Below are positions 53,050-61,096 of a stretch of DNA of 64,000 bases, piece by piece. The stretch is taken from positions 19,021 to 83,020 of the forward strand of contig JAVKGW010000001.1 in the NCBI GenBank assembly GCA_031460175.1, read 5' to 3'. How positions within the stretch are numbered: position 1 is the first letter of the stretch; each line of letters starts with the position of its first letter. The notes under the pieces are model-generated. The model was not told where the DNA came from. It worked only from the letters and a program-made list of their open reading frames with translations, and did not search any database. Source of the stretch: Armatimonadota bacterium. Lineage in GTDB: Bacteria > Sysuimicrobiota > Sysuimicrobiia > Sysuimicrobiales > Sysuimicrobiaceae. The translations under genes and the position numbers were made by a program.

Positions 53050-53904
53050 CTATCGGAGCTCGAGGCTCAGGTCCAGGGCGGGGGCGGAGTGCGTGAGGGC
53101 GCCTATGGAGATGAGGTCCACGCCGGTCTCCGCCACCGCCCGCACGGTCTCCAGGGTGATGCCGCCCGAGGCCTCCGTGAGCGCACGCCCTCCACAGAGG
53201 GCCACCGCCTCCCGCAGGGTCTGGAGGTCCATGTTGTCCAGGAGCAGCGCGTCCGCGCCCGCCTCCAACGCCTCCTCCACCTGCCCCAGCTCCGTCACCT
53301 CCACTTGGATGCGTACCCCGTGCGGAGCCCGGGACCGGATCCGCGCTAACGCTTCCCGCAAGGAGATGCCCTCCCGGCGCAGGAGGCTCAGATGGTTGTC
53401 CTTCACCAGCACCCCGTCGCTGAGACCGAACCGGTGGTTTGCCCCTCCCCCCACCCGCACCGCGTACTTCTCCAGGACCCGCAGCCCGGGCGTGGTCTTC
53501 CGGGTGTCCACGATCCGGCAGGGAAGCCCGGCCACGGCCTGGACGTAGCGGCGGGTGAGGGTAGCGATGCCGCTGAGACGGCCGAGGAAGTTCAGGGCGA
53601 CCCGCTCCCCGGCGAGCAGCGCCCGGGCGTCCCCCTCCACCACCGCCACCCCCTGGCCGGGCTCCACCTCCGCCCCCTCCGGGCACTGCCCGGTGACCTT
53701 TACCTCCGGATCCAGCCGCCGAAAGACCGCCTCCAGAACCGGAACGCCCGCCAGGATCCCAGGCCTCTTCGCCACCACCTCCCCTCGGGCCTGCAGGGGA
53801 GCGGGGAAGAGGGATTCCGTGGTGAGATCTCCCCAGGGCAGATCCTCCTGGAGGGCCGCGGTCACGATGCGCTCGAGGGCCAGGGGCGGGATCTCTGCCC
53901 GCAT
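53050..53904 (-). CDS. nadC: Nicotinate-nucleotide pyrophosphorylase (carboxylating)
   Basis: Turns quinolinate and PRPP into nicotinate mononucleotide in NAD synthesis. The 284-residue protein shows EDLPWGDLTTE at the N-terminus, ALNFLGRLSGIAT, the DTRKTTPGLRVLEKYAVRVGG quinolinate site (in part DTRKTTPGLR), HRFGLSDGVLVKDNH, and the barrel end IQVEVT/LLLDNMD/ALTEASGGI. All key Arg, Lys and Glu residues are present. It starts 2 bases after nadA and converges with nrdB. Confidence 0.96.
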   Translation of the reverse strand: MRAEIPPLALERIVTAALQEDLPWGDLTTESLFPAPLQARGEVVAKRPGILAGVPVLEAVFRRLDPEVKVTGQCPEGAEVEPGQGVAVVEGDARALLAGERVALNFLGRLSGIATLTRRYVQAVAGLPCRIVDTRKTTPGLRVLEKYAVRVGGGANHRFGLSDGVLVKDNHLSLLRREGISLREALARIRSRAPHGVRIQVEVTELGQVEEALEAGADALLLDNMDLQTLREAVALCGGRALTEASGGITLETVRAVAETGVDLISIGALTHSAPALDLSLELR

Positions 53905-53906
53905 TC

Positions 53907-54896
53907 TCAGCTCAGGGCCAGCATCCGCTCGATGGCTCCCCGTGCCCGGGCGGCGATCTCAGGGTCCACCCGCACCTCGTACACCCCGTCCCGGAGGGAG
54001 CGGTGGAGCTTCGGGAGGGTGATCCTCTTCATGTACTGGCAGACGGCGTCCTCCCGCACGGGGAGGAAGACCTTCCCGGGCGCCTCCTTGCGCATGCGGT
54101 GGAGGATCCCCGTCTCCGTGGCCACCAAGAAGGTCCGGGCGGGAGAGGATCGGGCCCGGCGGATCATCCCTTCCGTGGAGAGGATGTGCGTGCTCTCCCC
54201 GGGGAGAGCGCCGGAGGCCAGGAGGTACATGCAGGCGCTCACGCACCCGCACTCGGGATGGATCAGGAGCTCCGCATCGGGATGGGCCTGCTGCAGCTCC
54301 GCAACGTCCTCCGGTCGGAACCCCGCATGCACATGGCACTCCCCCATCCACAGGTGCATCCGGCGGCCGGTGACCCGGGCCACGTAACTGCCGAGGAAGA
54401 AATCCGGGAGGAACAGGATCTCCTTGTCCGCCGGGATGGAGGAGACCACCCGGACCGCGTTGGTGGACGTACAGCAGTAGTCGCTCTCCGCCTTCACCTC
54501 CGCGCTGGTGTTCACGTACGCCACCACCACGGCTCCGGGGTGCTCCCGCTTCCACGCCCGCACCTGCTCCGCGGTGATGGTGGCCGCGAGGGAACACCCT
54601 GCCTCCAGATCCGGCAGGAGCACCGTCTTGTCCGGGCAGAGGATGGCCGCGGTCTCCGCCATGAAGTGGACCCCGCAGAAGACGATCACGTCCGCCCGCG
54701 TACGGGCCGCGGCCTGGGCGAGCCCCAGGGAGTCCCCCACGAAGTCCGCGAGATCCTGGATCTCCGGGAGCTGGTAGTTGTGCGCCAGGATGACCGCGTT
54801 CCGCTCCCGCCGGAGCCGCTGGATCTCCTCCACCAGCTTGCGGGTCTCCTCCTGCGATTCCCGAAGCGTTGCCGGAGCCGCCGCCATGGCCCTCAT
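53907..54896 (-). CDS. nadA: Quinolinate synthase A
   Basis: Iron-sulfur enzyme that condenses iminoaspartate with dihydroxyacetone phosphate to quinolinate. The 329-residue protein has the three pseudo-symmetric domains with ILAHNYQLPEIQDLADFVGDS at the start, cluster ligand candidates in VFCGVHFMAET, PECGCV and AVCQYMKRIT, and YVNTSAEVKAESDYCCTS. ATG 54896 is used; an ATG three codons later is equally possible. nadC follows at once. No nadB (aspartate oxidase) is adjacent, so the iminoaspartate source is unlinked. Confidence 0.95.
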   Translation of the reverse strand: MRAMAAAPATLRESQEETRKLVEEIQRLRRERNAVILAHNYQLPEIQDLADFVGDSLGLAQAAARTRADVIVFCGVHFMAETAAILCPDKTVLLPDLEAGCSLAATITAEQVRAWKREHPGAVVVAYVNTSAEVKAESDYCCTSTNAVRVVSSIPADKEILFLPDFFLGSYVARVTGRRMHLWMGECHVHAGFRPEDVAELQQAHPDAELLIHPECGCVSACMYLLASGALPGESTHILSTEGMIRRARSSPARTFLVATETGILHRMRKEAPGKVFLPVREDAVCQYMKRITLPKLHRSLRDGVYEVRVDPEIAARARGAIERMLALS

Positions 54897-54969
54897 TCGC
54901 CCTACACCCTAGCCGGCTCCCCGGCTCCTGTCAACCGGCGCCGGTTTGTGGCTCCCCCGTTCCTCTCTA

Positions 54970-56505
54970 CTACCGGGCGATCCAGGCATCTCCCGGCTTC
55001 CACCTCGGCCAGGTGGCCCCTTCCAGGAGGTGCGTGCCCCGCACATACGGCCAGGCAAAATACACCTTCTGCGGCCCCGTGAGCAGGGGGATCACCATGA
55101 GCTCCTCGAGCAGGTACCGATGGATCTGCCGCGTGGCATTCCGATCCTCCTGGATCGTGGCTCTCGAAACCTCCCACATCTCCCTCAGCCGCTCCGGCCT
55201 CCTCAAGCTCACCTGCCCCAGGGGATGCCGGATGAAGAAGAACTCCAGCCAGCTGTTGAAGTTCGGCACGTAGGGCATGGGATGCAGGATGAACCCCCTC
55301 CACCCCCTCCGCTGGTAGTCCGCCATCCGCGCCCGGTCCACGATCTCGATCTCTGTCTCGATCCCGATCCCCCCCAGGAATCCCTGAACCGCCACCGCGA
55401 TGTCCCGGGAAACCGCTTCCGATATGATCCTTGTCCGAAATCCATTCCCGTATCCGGCCTCCGCCAGCAGTCGCCTGGCCCGTTCCGGATCAAACCGCAC
55501 CAGGGGATTTCCCTCCAGCGCCGCCATGTGCCCCGGATGCGCGATCTGTCCCCAGGGCCGGAAAACCCCATGGCCCACCCCCGCCGCGAGGGCATTCCGG
55601 TCCACCGCCAGGGAGACGGCTTCCCGCACCCTTCGATCCCTCAACGGCGAGTCCGCATTCTCGCTGTCCGGCCAGAGCGCCCAGTTGAGTGTGTGCAAAC
55701 CGGAGATCTCCCGGAGCTCCCGGTTCCTCCGGAGTTCCGCGATCACCGCGGGATCGTTGAATCCTGCCACATCCAACTGGCCGGCCAGCAGGGCGGCCTT
55801 CATCGTCTGCATCTCCGCGAAGAATCGCAGCTCCAGGCGATCCAGGTACGGTTTCCCGCGATCCCAATACCCGTCGAACCGCACGTATTCCGCAAAGGCC
55901 TTGGGGTCATACCGGGTGACCCGAAAAGGACCGGTCCCCACCGGTCTCTCGTCCGCCTGATCCTCGCCTACCCTCAGGACGTAGTCCGGGGAGACCACGT
56001 CCGTGGCGCCTAACCCCCCCACCCACAGCAACAGGCCGTTGGCCCACCGTTCCAGATGGATGACCACCTCGAAGGGACCACGGACCTCAACGGCCTTCAC
56101 GATGTCCGGTGCCCGCCGTATCTCGATCTGCTTCTGCAGATTCCACTGAAGCGCCCGTGCGTTCAGCAGCGTCCCGTCGTGAAACCGGATGTTTCTCCGA
56201 AGCACCAGGGAGACGGATCTCCGATCCGGGCCGACGCTCCAACGTTCCACCAGGTGCGGATGCGCCCTCCCCCGCACATCCACCCAAAGCGGCGTCTCGA
56301 AAACAGGCACCGCGGGCACGGTGCTCCGGGGGGCTCTTCTCCACGGGATCCCGAACAGCCCTTCGGGCAGCTCGTCCCCGAGGCGCAGGATGCCCCCCCG
56401 CCGCACCTCGCCCGCAGGGCCCGCTGCTGACCTGCTCGGGAGTCCGAGTCCCGCCAAACAGACCGCGAGGAGAATGCCTACCCATGCCTTTCCCCGCACC
56501 CTCAT
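54970..56505 (-). CDS. Family 5 ABC transporter solute-binding protein (conventional order)
   Basis: Exported 511-residue binding protein with a signal peptide at about 1-28. It has the normal order of family 5 motifs: FHDGTLLNARALQWNL near 108, PVGTGPFRVTRYDP near 188, LDRLELRFFAEMQTMKAALLAGQLDV (in part) near 221, and RVREAVSLAVDRNALA near 292. No permease or ATPase genes are nearby, so it may borrow a transporter encoded elsewhere. It follows the O-demethylase by 11 bases with AGGAAGGAGGGG before the ATG. Uptake of a lignin-derived aromatic is a reasonable guess from context, not from sequence. Confidence 0.9.
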   Translation of the reverse strand: MRVRGKAWVGILLAVCLAGLGLPSRSAAGPAGEVRRGGILRLGDELPEGLFGIPWRRAPRSTVPAVPVFETPLWVDVRGRAHPHLVERWSVGPDRRSVSLVLRRNIRFHDGTLLNARALQWNLQKQIEIRRAPDIVKAVEVRGPFEVVIHLERWANGLLLWVGGLGATDVVSPDYVLRVGEDQADERPVGTGPFRVTRYDPKAFAEYVRFDGYWDRGKPYLDRLELRFFAEMQTMKAALLAGQLDVAGFNDPAVIAELRRNRELREISGLHTLNWALWPDSENADSPLRDRRVREAVSLAVDRNALAAGVGHGVFRPWGQIAHPGHMAALEGNPLVRFDPERARRLLAEAGYGNGFRTRIISEAVSRDIAVAVQGFLGGIGIETEIEIVDRARMADYQRRGWRGFILHPMPYVPNFNSWLEFFFIRHPLGQVSLRRPERLREMWEVSRATIQEDRNATRQIHRYLLEELMVIPLLTGPQKVYFAWPYVRGTHLLEGATWPRWKPGDAWIAR

Positions 56506-56516
56506 CCCCTCCTTCC

Positions 56517-57938
56517 TCACCCGAGTACCGGCCGGGCGCCCACGGACGCCCGGTACCTCCTCGCCGCCTCCGAGAAGGGCACCGGACCCACCGTGGCCCG
56601 GATCTCCACCGGGACCTCCGGGTCTTCCTCGTCCCCCCTGCCTCCCTCCCCCCAGATCACCACCACCTCCGTGCCGGGTTCTGCGAACTCCCGATCCACC
56701 ACCCCCACGGTGAGGATCGCATGTTCGTTTGCGCTGTACGCGCCGAAGGAAGAGAATCCGATCCAGGTTCCCGCCTGGCTCACCACTTTGTCGTAGTGCC
56801 ACGTGGCGTATCCTACCAAAGGCAGGTCGATGAACCTTCCCCGGGTTCCTCCCTCGAAGAGCGGCCGGAAGATCTTCTGGAGCACGTCCTCTTTATTCCA
56901 GACCAGGGTCACCTTCTTCCGCCGGGGGTCCCTTGCCTTCTCCTCCAGGGCCTCCTTGCCGACAAAATCGTGGTCGAATTTCACCAGGTGCCCGTAGCCC
57001 AGATCCCAAGGGGTGAGGTAGTACTCCTCGATCCGCGTCCCCCAAAAGCTCCCCCCCAGGCTCCCCGTGGCCTCCAGGCTGTCCGCGGAAAGCCACTCCC
57101 GATAGGGCCGAAGCCGCTCTCCCGTGTAGATGGCCGGAACCGGAAGGGGGACCCATCCGGTCTCCACGATGCTCACGAGGTAGGCCCGATGCCCCGCTTC
57201 CCGCAATCCGAACTCTTGTCCGGCCTCGAGGATGGTGGCCTTCACTTCCTCCGCCTCCTCCCAAGGCCCGAAGATCTCCATCCCCGCCACCCCCGCCATC
57301 CCGTGGTGCAGGGCCCATGCGGTTCGGTTCCCGATGCGGATGCTCCCGAAATGGAAGAACGGGATTTCCGGGAGGGGTCCCCCGTTCAGCTTCTCCAGAA
57401 GCTTCGGCGCGTTCGGCCCCTGCAGCTGGAAGCGGTACAGCTTCCGTCGGCCGCTCGGATTAAACGAGCTCCGCTCGTCCCGCTCCACGGTGACGTTGAA
57501 CGTTCCGGACTCCGCGTGGAACTGCACCCAGTTCAGGGCAGGCGGCCTCGCCACGAGCTTGAAGAGGTCCTTCTCCAGGTAAAACAGCACCGCATCACGG
57601 ATCACATATCCCTCATCGTTGCAGACGAGGAGCTGCTTCGCCCGCCCCGGCGCGAAGTTCTGAAACGTGTTCACCCCGAGCCAGCGGAGCAACGACAGGG
57701 CGTCGGGGCCTTTGAGGAACAGGTTCGTCATGTGGTGCGACTGATCGAACAGCGCCACGGTGGTCCGCCACGCCTTCGTCTCCTCAAACCACCCCGAGAC
57801 CTGCGCGGGCACCCGGGAGAACTCGCCGAAGGTGGACCCCGTCCTCCTCGCGGGGTTGTTTCTCCTCAGCAAGGAAACGACATCGTAGCCCGCCTCGCGC
57901 AGAAGATCCTCCAAGCTTCTCCGTCCCTCCGGCTGCAT
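56517..57938 (-). CDS. LigM/DesA-like tetrahydrofolate-dependent aromatic O-demethylase
   Basis: 473-residue GcvT-fold enzyme. It resembles the vanillate and syringate O-demethylases LigM and DesA of Sphingobium over its whole length: VALFDQSHHMTNLFLKGPDAL, GVNTFQNFAPGRAKQLLV, RPPALNWVQFHAESG, YRFQLQGPNAPKLLEKLNGG, LHHGMAGVAGMEIFGP and YYLTPWDLGYGHLVKFDHDF are LigM/DesA-type rather than glycine-cleavage T-protein segments. Those enzymes move the methyl of a methoxy-arene to tetrahydrofolate. ATG 57938 is preferred to 57953 because GGAGG lies 7 bases upstream. It lies between a ring-cleaving dioxygenase and a binding protein. The exact substrate is open (vanillate, homovanillate or similar). 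Confidence 0.85.
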   Translation of the reverse strand: MQPEGRRSLEDLLREAGYDVVSLLRRNNPARRTGSTFGEFSRVPAQVSGWFEETKAWRTTVALFDQSHHMTNLFLKGPDALSLLRWLGVNTFQNFAPGRAKQLLVCNDEGYVIRDAVLFYLEKDLFKLVARPPALNWVQFHAESGTFNVTVERDERSSFNPSGRRKLYRFQLQGPNAPKLLEKLNGGPLPEIPFFHFGSIRIGNRTAWALHHGMAGVAGMEIFGPWEEAEEVKATILEAGQEFGLREAGHRAYLVSIVETGWVPLPVPAIYTGERLRPYREWLSADSLEATGSLGGSFWGTRIEEYYLTPWDLGYGHLVKFDHDFVGKEALEEKARDPRRKKVTLVWNKEDVLQKIFRPLFEGGTRGRFIDLPLVGYATWHYDKVVSQAGTWIGFSSFGAYSANEHAILTVGVVDREFAEPGTEVVVIWGEGGRGDEEDPEVPVEIRATVGPVPFSEAARRYRASVGARPVLG

Positions 57939-57963
57939 CCTGTCCCCTCCCATGGACTCGGCC

Positions 57964-58902
57964 TTACGGCCACGGGCCCTGTATGCCCGTACATTCCACC
58001 AGGGATGCGGGCATGTACGTGTTCCACGCGTTCCATCCGCGCAAGCGGTAGTCCTCCTCCTCCCACCGGATGGGCTCCCGATCCAGATCGCGCTGGTAAT
58101 CTCCGGTGAACAGCTCCAGCCGGTTCCCGCTGGGATCCCGGATGTACATACAGAAGGCGTTGCTCAGGTTGTGCCGCGTGGGGCCCAGCTCGATCCGCTC
58201 CGACATCCCGCACCGGCTGAGCCGATTGGCGAAGTACGCCAGGTCGTTCCAGTCCGCCACGTAGTAGGCCACATGGTGAAGGCCTGGGGAATTCCCCGTG
58301 GCCAGTGCCACGTCGTGGGTCGCCGGCCTCCGGCGCAGGAAGGCACTCCGAATCCGCTCCCCGGAGGTCACGTAGGCGAAGGCCCGGAACCCCAGGGTCC
58401 GCTCCCAGTAGGACAGGTGGCCCTCCGGGTCCGGGGTCCGGAGGTGGATGTGGTCGATGCGGAGGGGCCGGGAGCCCGGCGGATGGTCAAGGTGCCGGGT
58501 TGGAAGATGGGGCCTGTGACGTGCATCGTACAGAGGGATCTCCTCCATCTCGTGCACGAACTCCACGGGGAATCCCTCCGGAGTCCGTGCTCTCAGCGCT
58601 TCCCCTTGCCCGGGCTCCTGCCCCGCAGGCACCCGGTGAACCGGCAATCCCAGGGATCGATGGAGCGCTTCGAGCTCTTCCAGGAATGCCGGAGAGGAGA
58701 CCCGGAACGCGCAATGGCCGAGTCCGGGAGCGGATGCTGGGGTCAGCCGGAGCGACCACAGATCGAATTCCTCCGATGCCCTCAGGTAGAGGCCGCCTTC
58801 CACCCGGAGCGCTTCCGTAAACCCCAGGACCTCCACGTAAAAGCGCCGGGCGAACTCGAGATCCGTCACCCGCAGTTCCACGTGGGCAAGCCGGAGGATC
58901 AT
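57964..58902 (-). CDS. Type I extradiol ring-cleavage dioxygenase (homoprotocatechuate/catechol 2,3-dioxygenase-like)
   Basis: 312-residue vicinal oxygen chelate protein with two domains (about 1-140 and 145-270) and a long C-terminal tail. Metal ligands His151 (RIDHIHLR), His210 (GLHHVAYYV) and Glu263 (NRLELFTGDY) have spacings of 59 and 53, the same as in homoprotocatechuate 2,3-dioxygenase. His196 matches the acid-base His200 of that enzyme. It should cleave a catechol made by demethylation. AAGGAG lies 6 bases before ATG 58902. It heads the operon with the O-demethylase and the binding protein. Confidence 0.88.
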   Translation of the reverse strand: MILRLAHVELRVTDLEFARRFYVEVLGFTEALRVEGGLYLRASEEFDLWSLRLTPASAPGLGHCAFRVSSPAFLEELEALHRSLGLPVHRVPAGQEPGQGEALRARTPEGFPVEFVHEMEEIPLYDARHRPHLPTRHLDHPPGSRPLRIDHIHLRTPDPEGHLSYWERTLGFRAFAYVTSGERIRSAFLRRRPATHDVALATGNSPGLHHVAYYVADWNDLAYFANRLSRCGMSERIELGPTRHNLSNAFCMYIRDPSGNRLELFTGDYQRDLDREPIRWEEEDYRLRGWNAWNTYMPASLVECTGIQGPWP

Positions 58903-59081
58903 GCGCGGCTCCTTGCGAGGGTTCGTCCGGACCCAGGGTTCCTTCTCACCGCCCCTTCCCCGCCCTACAGCATTTTGAAGCCGGGTTGTGCACAGAAGTC
59001 AAGAAACCCCGCCCGCGGGGGTGGGGGAACCCTCTGCGAGCGCGTTAGACCCGGTCCCTTCCCGGGGACTCCAGGATCCTC

Positions 59082-59111
59082 TTGCAGGAAGTCCCGGAGC
59101 AGAAGTACAGT
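59082..59111 (+). promoter_or_regulatory. Possible promoter of the rib operon
   Basis: TTGCAG (59082-59087), 18-base spacer, TACAGT (59106-59111), ending 17 bases before the FMN riboswitch. The hexamers are only moderate matches. The rest of the gap from 58903 to 59081 has a short G/C-rich inverted repeat without a U tract and nothing else I can support. Confidence 0.4.
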
Positions 59112-59128
59112 AGCAGTAAACCGAAACG

Positions 59129-59301
59129 CGACCTTCGGGGCAGGGTGAGCCGGCCGCAGCGTCGGCGATTCCCGACCGGCGGTGAGCGTCTTTTGGACGC
59201 GAGCCCGCGACCCGCGCACGGTCCGAGGCGCGGTGGACGCCGGTGAGCCGCAAGGGCGGCGAGTCCGGGGCCGACGGTACAGTCCGGATGGGAGAAGGTC
59301 G
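59129..59301 (+). ncRNA. FMN riboswitch (RFN element) upstream of ribD
   Basis: The conserved core reads in order TTCGGGGCAGGGTGAG, ATTCCCGACCGGCGGTGAG, GAGCCCGCGA, GCCGGTGAG, GTCCGGGGCCGACGGTACAG and AGTCCGGATGGGAGAAGG. P1 pairs 59129-59136 with 59294-59301. This is an unmistakable RFN element and should lower rib operon expression when FMN is plentiful. Downstream, an 8-bp repeat (59305-59312 with 59331-59338) ends in TTTT and a second hairpin ends 2 bases before the start codon, giving both a possible weak terminator and a translational block. Confidence 0.95.
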
Positions 59302-59342
59302 GGCAAAACCGGAAGCCTGCTGCCTGCCTGCCGGTTTTCCCT

Positions 59343-59370
59343 GCGCCCGGAGGTCCCTGCCTTCGGGCGC
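59343..59370 (+). promoter_or_regulatory. Hairpin occluding the ribD translation start
   Basis: GCGCCCG (59343-59349) pairs with CGGGCGC (59364-59370); GAGG/CCTT extends it to 11 bp with one G-U pair and a 6-base loop. The only GGAGG in the region is in the 5' arm, and the 3' arm ends 2 bases before the ribD ATG. It is a likely expression platform for the FMN riboswitch. Confidence 0.55.
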
Positions 59371-59372
59371 TG

Positions 59373-60506
59373 ATGCTTGACGATCCCTACTGGATGCAGC
59401 GGGCGCTCGCCCTGGCCCGTCTCGCACAGGGCCGCACGAGCCCTAACCCCCTCGTGGGCGCGGTGGTGGTGCGGGAGGGGCAGGAGGTGGGCTGCGGGTA
59501 CCACGCCGCCCCCGGAAGCCCGCACGCGGAAGCGGTGGCCCTCTCCACGGCCGGCCCCCTCGCCCGGGGCGCCACCCTGTACGTGAACCTGGAACCCTGC
59601 AACCACCACGGCCGCACCCCTCCCTGCACGGAGGCCATCCTGGCCGCAGGGATCAGGCGGGTGGTGGTGGCCCACGAGGATCCGGACCCCCGGGTTCGGG
59701 GAAGCGGCATCGCCCGGCTGCGCGCGGCCGGGGTGGAGGTGGAGGTGGGGGTGCTGGAAGAGGAGGCCCGCCGGCTCAACGCCGCGTATCTCAAGCACCG
59801 CACCACCGGGCTTCCCCTCGTGACCGTGAAGTGGGCCATGTCCCTGGACGGCCGCATCGCCACCCGCACGGGTTCCTCCCGCTGGATCACGGGCCCGCAG
59901 GCCCGGGAAGAGGCCCACCGGCTGCGCAACATCCACGACGCGGTGCTGGTGGGCATCGGAACCGCGCTGCGCGATGACCCCGCCCTCACCTGCCGGATTC
60001 CGGGCGGAAGGGATCCCCTCCGGGTGGTGGCTGACAGCCGCCTGCGTCTGCCCCCTCATGCTCGGATGCTGCGGGAAGGGAGTTCCCCCGTGGTGGTGGC
60101 CACCACGGCACGGGCTCATCCCGAGCGGGCAGAAGCCCTCCGGCGTGCCGGGGCGGAGGTGTGGGTGTGCGAGGAGGAGGTCGGACGGGTCTCGCTGCGG
60201 GATCTCCTGAAGCGGCTTGCGGATCGCGGGGTGCTGAGCGTGCTGGTGGAGGGCGGGAGCACCCTGCATGCCGCGGTGCTCCAAGCCGGGCTTGCGGACC
60301 GGATCGTGGCCTTCATCGCACCGGTGCTGATCGGAGGACGCGAGGCCCCGGGCCCGGTGGGTGGTGCGGGCGTCGCGGAGATCGCGCAGGCCCTGCGGCT
60401 CCGTGCCCTCACGGTGCGGCCCGTGGGGCCGGACCTTTGCGTAGAGGCGGAGGTGGGTGGGGCTTTGCCCGTGCAGACGGCCGCCGTGGGACGTCGGGGG
60501 CGGTGA
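59373..60506 (+). CDS. ribD: Bifunctional riboflavin deaminase/reductase
   Basis: Catalyses the deamination and side-chain reduction steps after GTP cyclohydrolase II. The 377-residue protein has an N-terminal cytidine-deaminase-like domain (1-145) with zinc ligands in SPHAEAVAL and EPCNHHGRTPPCTEAI, and a C-terminal reductase domain (about 150-370) with LVTVKWAMSLDGRIAT, RNIHDAVLVGIGTAL and VEGGSTLHAAVL. ATG 59373 has no Shine-Dalgarno site at normal distance, in keeping with control by the upstream hairpin. Its stop overlaps ribE in TGATG. Confidence 0.96.
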   Translation: MLDDPYWMQRALALARLAQGRTSPNPLVGAVVVREGQEVGCGYHAAPGSPHAEAVALSTAGPLARGATLYVNLEPCNHHGRTPPCTEAILAAGIRRVVVAHEDPDPRVRGSGIARLRAAGVEVEVGVLEEEARRLNAAYLKHRTTGLPLVTVKWAMSLDGRIATRTGSSRWITGPQAREEAHRLRNIHDAVLVGIGTALRDDPALTCRIPGGRDPLRVVADSRLRLPPHARMLREGSSPVVVATTARAHPERAEALRRAGAEVWVCEEEVGRVSLRDLLKRLADRGVLSVLVEGGSTLHAAVLQAGLADRIVAFIAPVLIGGREAPGPVGGAGVAEIAQALRLRALTVRPVGPDLCVEAEVGGALPVQTAAVGRRGR

Positions 60507-61096
60507 TGTTTACCGGGATCGTGGAGGAAGTGGGCCGCATCGCGGACCGCGCCGGAAACCGCCTGTGGATCCGGGCGGAGCGGGTGGTCGGCGACCTCGG
60601 GGTGGGCTCCAGCATCGCGGTGGACGGGGTGTGCCTCACCGTGGTGGATCTCCGTCCCCCCGCGTTCGCCGTGGACCTGAGCCCCGCCACCCTGCACCGC
60701 ACCACCCTGGGCCTGCGGCAGCCCGGGGATCCGGTGAACCTGGAGCGGCCTTTACTGGCCACGGGGAGGGTCGGCGGGCACTTCGTGCAGGGGCACGTGG
60801 ACGGGGTGGGGCAGGTGGTGGGCCTGCGGCGGGAGGGGGAATCCGCGTGGATGGAGCTCACCGCCCCCCCGGAGGTGGCCCGGTACCTCGTGCCCCGGGG
60901 ATCCGTGGCGGTGGACGGGGTGAGCCTCACGGTGGCGGACGCGGGGGAGGAGGCCTTCTCCGTATGCCTCATCCCGTACACCCTGCGCCACACCACCCTG
61001 GGGGAGCGGCGTCCCGGGGATCCCGTGAACCTGGAGGCGGACATTTTGGCCAAGTACGTGGAGCAGCTCCTGCGCGCCTGGAGGGAGAGGGGATGA
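60506..61096 (+). CDS. ribE: Riboflavin synthase alpha chain
   Basis: Dismutates two 6,7-dimethyl-8-ribityllumazines to riboflavin and the pyrimidine precursor. The 196-residue protein begins MFTGIVEEVGRI and consists of two lumazine-binding repeats. Repeat 1 contains SIAVDGVCLTVVD and GGHFVQGHVDGVG; repeat 2 contains SVAVDGVSLTVAD. The C-terminal DILAKYVEQLL helix mediates trimer formation. All features of a functional synthase are present. It starts within the ribD stop and ends in an ATGA overlap with ribBA. Confidence 0.96.
   Translation: MFTGIVEEVGRIADRAGNRLWIRAERVVGDLGVGSSIAVDGVCLTVVDLRPPAFAVDLSPATLHRTTLGLRQPGDPVNLERPLLATGRVGGHFVQGHVDGVGQVVGLRREGESAWMELTAPPEVARYLVPRGSVAVDGVSLTVADAGEEAFSVCLIPYTLRHTTLGERRPGDPVNLEADILAKYVEQLLRAWRERG

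Noticed and set aside
59011..59030. GC-rich inverted repeat as a terminator between the aromatic and rib operons
   Set aside because: There is no U tract on either strand, and the two operons diverge here, so no terminator is needed.
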